Below are positions 61,994 to 64,000 of a DNA stretch of 64,000 nt, piece after piece; positions within the stretch are counted from its first letter, which is position 1, and the number at the start of each line of letters is the position of its first letter. A program made the translations under genes and the position numbers. Below the pieces are notes generated by a model. It worked only from the letters and a program-made list of their open reading frames with translations. It had not been told where the DNA came from and did no database searches. Origin of the DNA: Cydia pomonella (lineage: Eukaryota > Arthropoda > Insecta > Lepidoptera > Tortricidae); NCBI RefSeq assembly GCF_033807575.1, contig NC_084708.1, positions 7,526,501 through 7,590,500 on the forward strand. Direction: 5' to 3'.

Positions 61994-64000
61994 CTGCCGA
62001 CCAAAACACGAATCAGTAGGTAGACAATAAAAAAACTATAAAACTCGTAAGAACTTAAAACTTTTTCCAAATATGTATATTTTCACTAGACTTAAATCTC
62101 GGATGTATATTTTGTTACACATCTGCTATTATAATCCCTTCGTGTAGAGGTTTCGATGGCCCAGAACAGTGGACACAATTATTAAACAAGCCCCTAGATC
62201 CTTTAAAGTTCCTGTGTTGTTCGACGTGCTCGATATTGAACTAATTAATTCCAGTGTAGGCACAGCTGTTAATTGATACGCTTAATTAAACCACCTAGTT
62301 GGATAACGAAGGCGATAGCAACCTTGCATGGCTAAATATATTTAGCCATTTATTTTGTATACAACACACAAGGTCGAAGAAAGAATCCTTTTTACGCTGA
62401 CAGAAACAATATACCTACATAATATACTTATTTGGAAGTCATGATCAAGACCTGCAGAGTACGTGCTGTATCAACACAGCTAACAGAATATAAAACAAAA
62501 ACGTGCCCAGATACTTAAAGTATTAGAAAGACGACAAACGCACGACTAAACAAAATAATAGAAAATAAGCCTGTGCGCATAAAATTGAGATTCGTGTTTA
62601 ACGTAACTACGTCGCAATTAAAACTGCTGAAATCGAAAATTATATTGTTATCCACTTAAATACGATTAGATACGATTCCAAATTGTACCTATTATGCGCA
62701 GTAAGTACCCACGTACCTACTTAATTTATAAATGGTGTTTTAGACTGTGCAAGTACCCCCTCAAATATAACGATATAGTTCCTACCGTCAGCGCAATAGA
62801 AATAAAAAGTTCCTAACAGTCGGGCGATCCGTGCTATAAATTCAGGTAAATTCACAGAACTAATATACTTTATAAGACCAAAATTTTTTGATATAACTGA
62901 TGTTAATGAAATCCAAGTTTGTCGTTTCTTATAACAAAAACTAGAAAAGGCATTATAATTAGGATTGAGAATATATTATTGTGTATAGTAGTGTCACTTC
63001 ACATTTGCCCGGAAAATCTGAGTAAGTATATAATTTATTATTATTATATGATGATGTATGCATAAATATGAATAATAATTAAACGACAGAAATTAAACTC
63101 TATATTTTTTTCCGACCGTATTGTAAAATGTTTCGTTATTGTAGTAACTATTGTAACAAGCAAGATAGTGTTGTTGACATGACAATTCCTCGATAACGCT
63201 ATCAGTGCTGCTATTCCCGCTTGATGAGCGAATTGCCTCAGGCCAACACGTAAAAAGAGACCTCTAATGAGAGAGAGAGAGTTAAGCGTAATCGGAAGTC
63301 TAACTTACTATTGGCTCGTTTGAGGCAACGCAGTTGGTGAGCGACGGGAGTAGCCTTGTTGTGTGTGTGGAGAGCTCTGTTTTGTACCACCAGCACCCAG
63401 TACCCTTTGCACAGCGTTACCTAGCTATTAGCTATAGTCCGTACTGTATCTCAACATGCTACTGTTTGCACACGATTTTAACGTTTAACATTCGAGGCCG
63501 TGAGTTTACACGATGCATCGGAAGGATTTAATGTTTAGAATTGTTTCATCGATGCCATTATACTCGTACGCTGTCAGTAGGTAGGTTGGTAGGTACCTTA
63601 TGCATAAGTAAGCAGTGGTAAATATGTAATTATTGTTGTCCGGTAAGCTGTATAATACGCGAATTTAATGCACATTTTTTGCAATAAATGCATCGTAAAA
63701 ATATACACGCAAGTGATTTACACCACCAAAAAAAGTGGCTGTGAATAATCAATATTAGAAGGCTAACACAGGTTACACTCCTATAATGTCAATTTGGTGT
63801 GTTGAGTTCCCGATATTTCTTCACTATTGCATTGCATAAAATAAACATGACATCGTCACGGAGTAACTGATAATCTAAGCTGCACCGAATCGGCAAGCGT
63901 TAGCGTGCGGAAGCGGCTCCATACACGTCAAATTTCTATGATGCCGAGAACGAGTGTGAACATATTGCTTTCTTCTCTTCTCGTCTCGCCCTTCTCCGAT
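61994..64000. other. MCRS1 intron or 5' flank; no exon recognised
   Basis: AT-rich sequence without a coding exon that I could match to MCRS1. The next upstream exon of MCRS1 must end in phase 0 before IAVGRST. Possible splice sites are present, but none is attached to recognisable coding sequence. A short gagagagaga run occurs near 63275. Confidence 0.45.

Overview
The window is arthropod nuclear DNA, almost certainly from a ditrysian moth or butterfly (Lepidoptera). The evidence is AT-rich introns with GT-AG splice sites, arthropod-type protein sequences, and many short dispersed elements of lepidopteran type: palindromic MITEs, tRNA-derived SINEs, RTE/Jockey-like LINE tails and mariner/maT transposons. 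There is no operon structure, CRISPR array or prokaryotic signal. Exon boundaries below were read by hand from splice sites and reading phase, so allow plus or minus 1 to 2 bases.

Layout. (1) 816-23722, minus strand: a 23-exon gene of the arthropod 'phosphoenolpyruvate synthase-like' family, about 1,344 residues. It has an N-terminal membrane anchor, a PPDK_N-type ATP-grasp domain in the middle and a phosphohistidine swivel domain at the very C-terminus. The domain order is that of rifampicin phosphotransferase. (2) 23723-36223: a gene-poor block of 12.5 kb filled with foldback elements, including a near-perfect 407-bp palindrome with a 7-bp target duplication. (3) 36224-46675, minus: CLPTM1L (CRR9), eight exons, 537 residues. 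A degenerate mariner and a 5'-truncated LINE lie in its introns. (4) 46.8-49.1 kb: a nested DNA-transposon composite upstream of CLPTM1L. (5) 50556-58292, plus: one uninterrupted 7.7-kb coding exon for a disordered, Asn/Ser/Lys/Glu-rich, probably nuclear protein of 2,578 residues that I do not recognise. A candidate spliced 5' leader carries a 32-codon upstream ORF. (6) 60865-61993, minus: the last two exons of MCRS1/Rcd5 (FHA domain). This gene is tail-to-tail with the large gene, and its upstream exons are outside the window or not recognised.

The most unusual pattern is shared by the two multi-exon genes. At least seven exons have diverged direct copies of their 3' parts just downstream in the following intron, five of them with a splice-donor-like sequence still present. 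In CLPTM1L this affects three consecutive exons (5, 6 and 7), and the exon-7 tail is repeated three times with a LINE inserted in one copy. The PPS-like gene also appears to carry a one-base frameshift in exon 3.

The genes are functionally unrelated: a membrane-anchored phosphotransferase-like enzyme, an ER/plasma-membrane multipass protein, an unknown nuclear-type protein and a chromatin/centrosome FHA protein. I see no pathway linking them.
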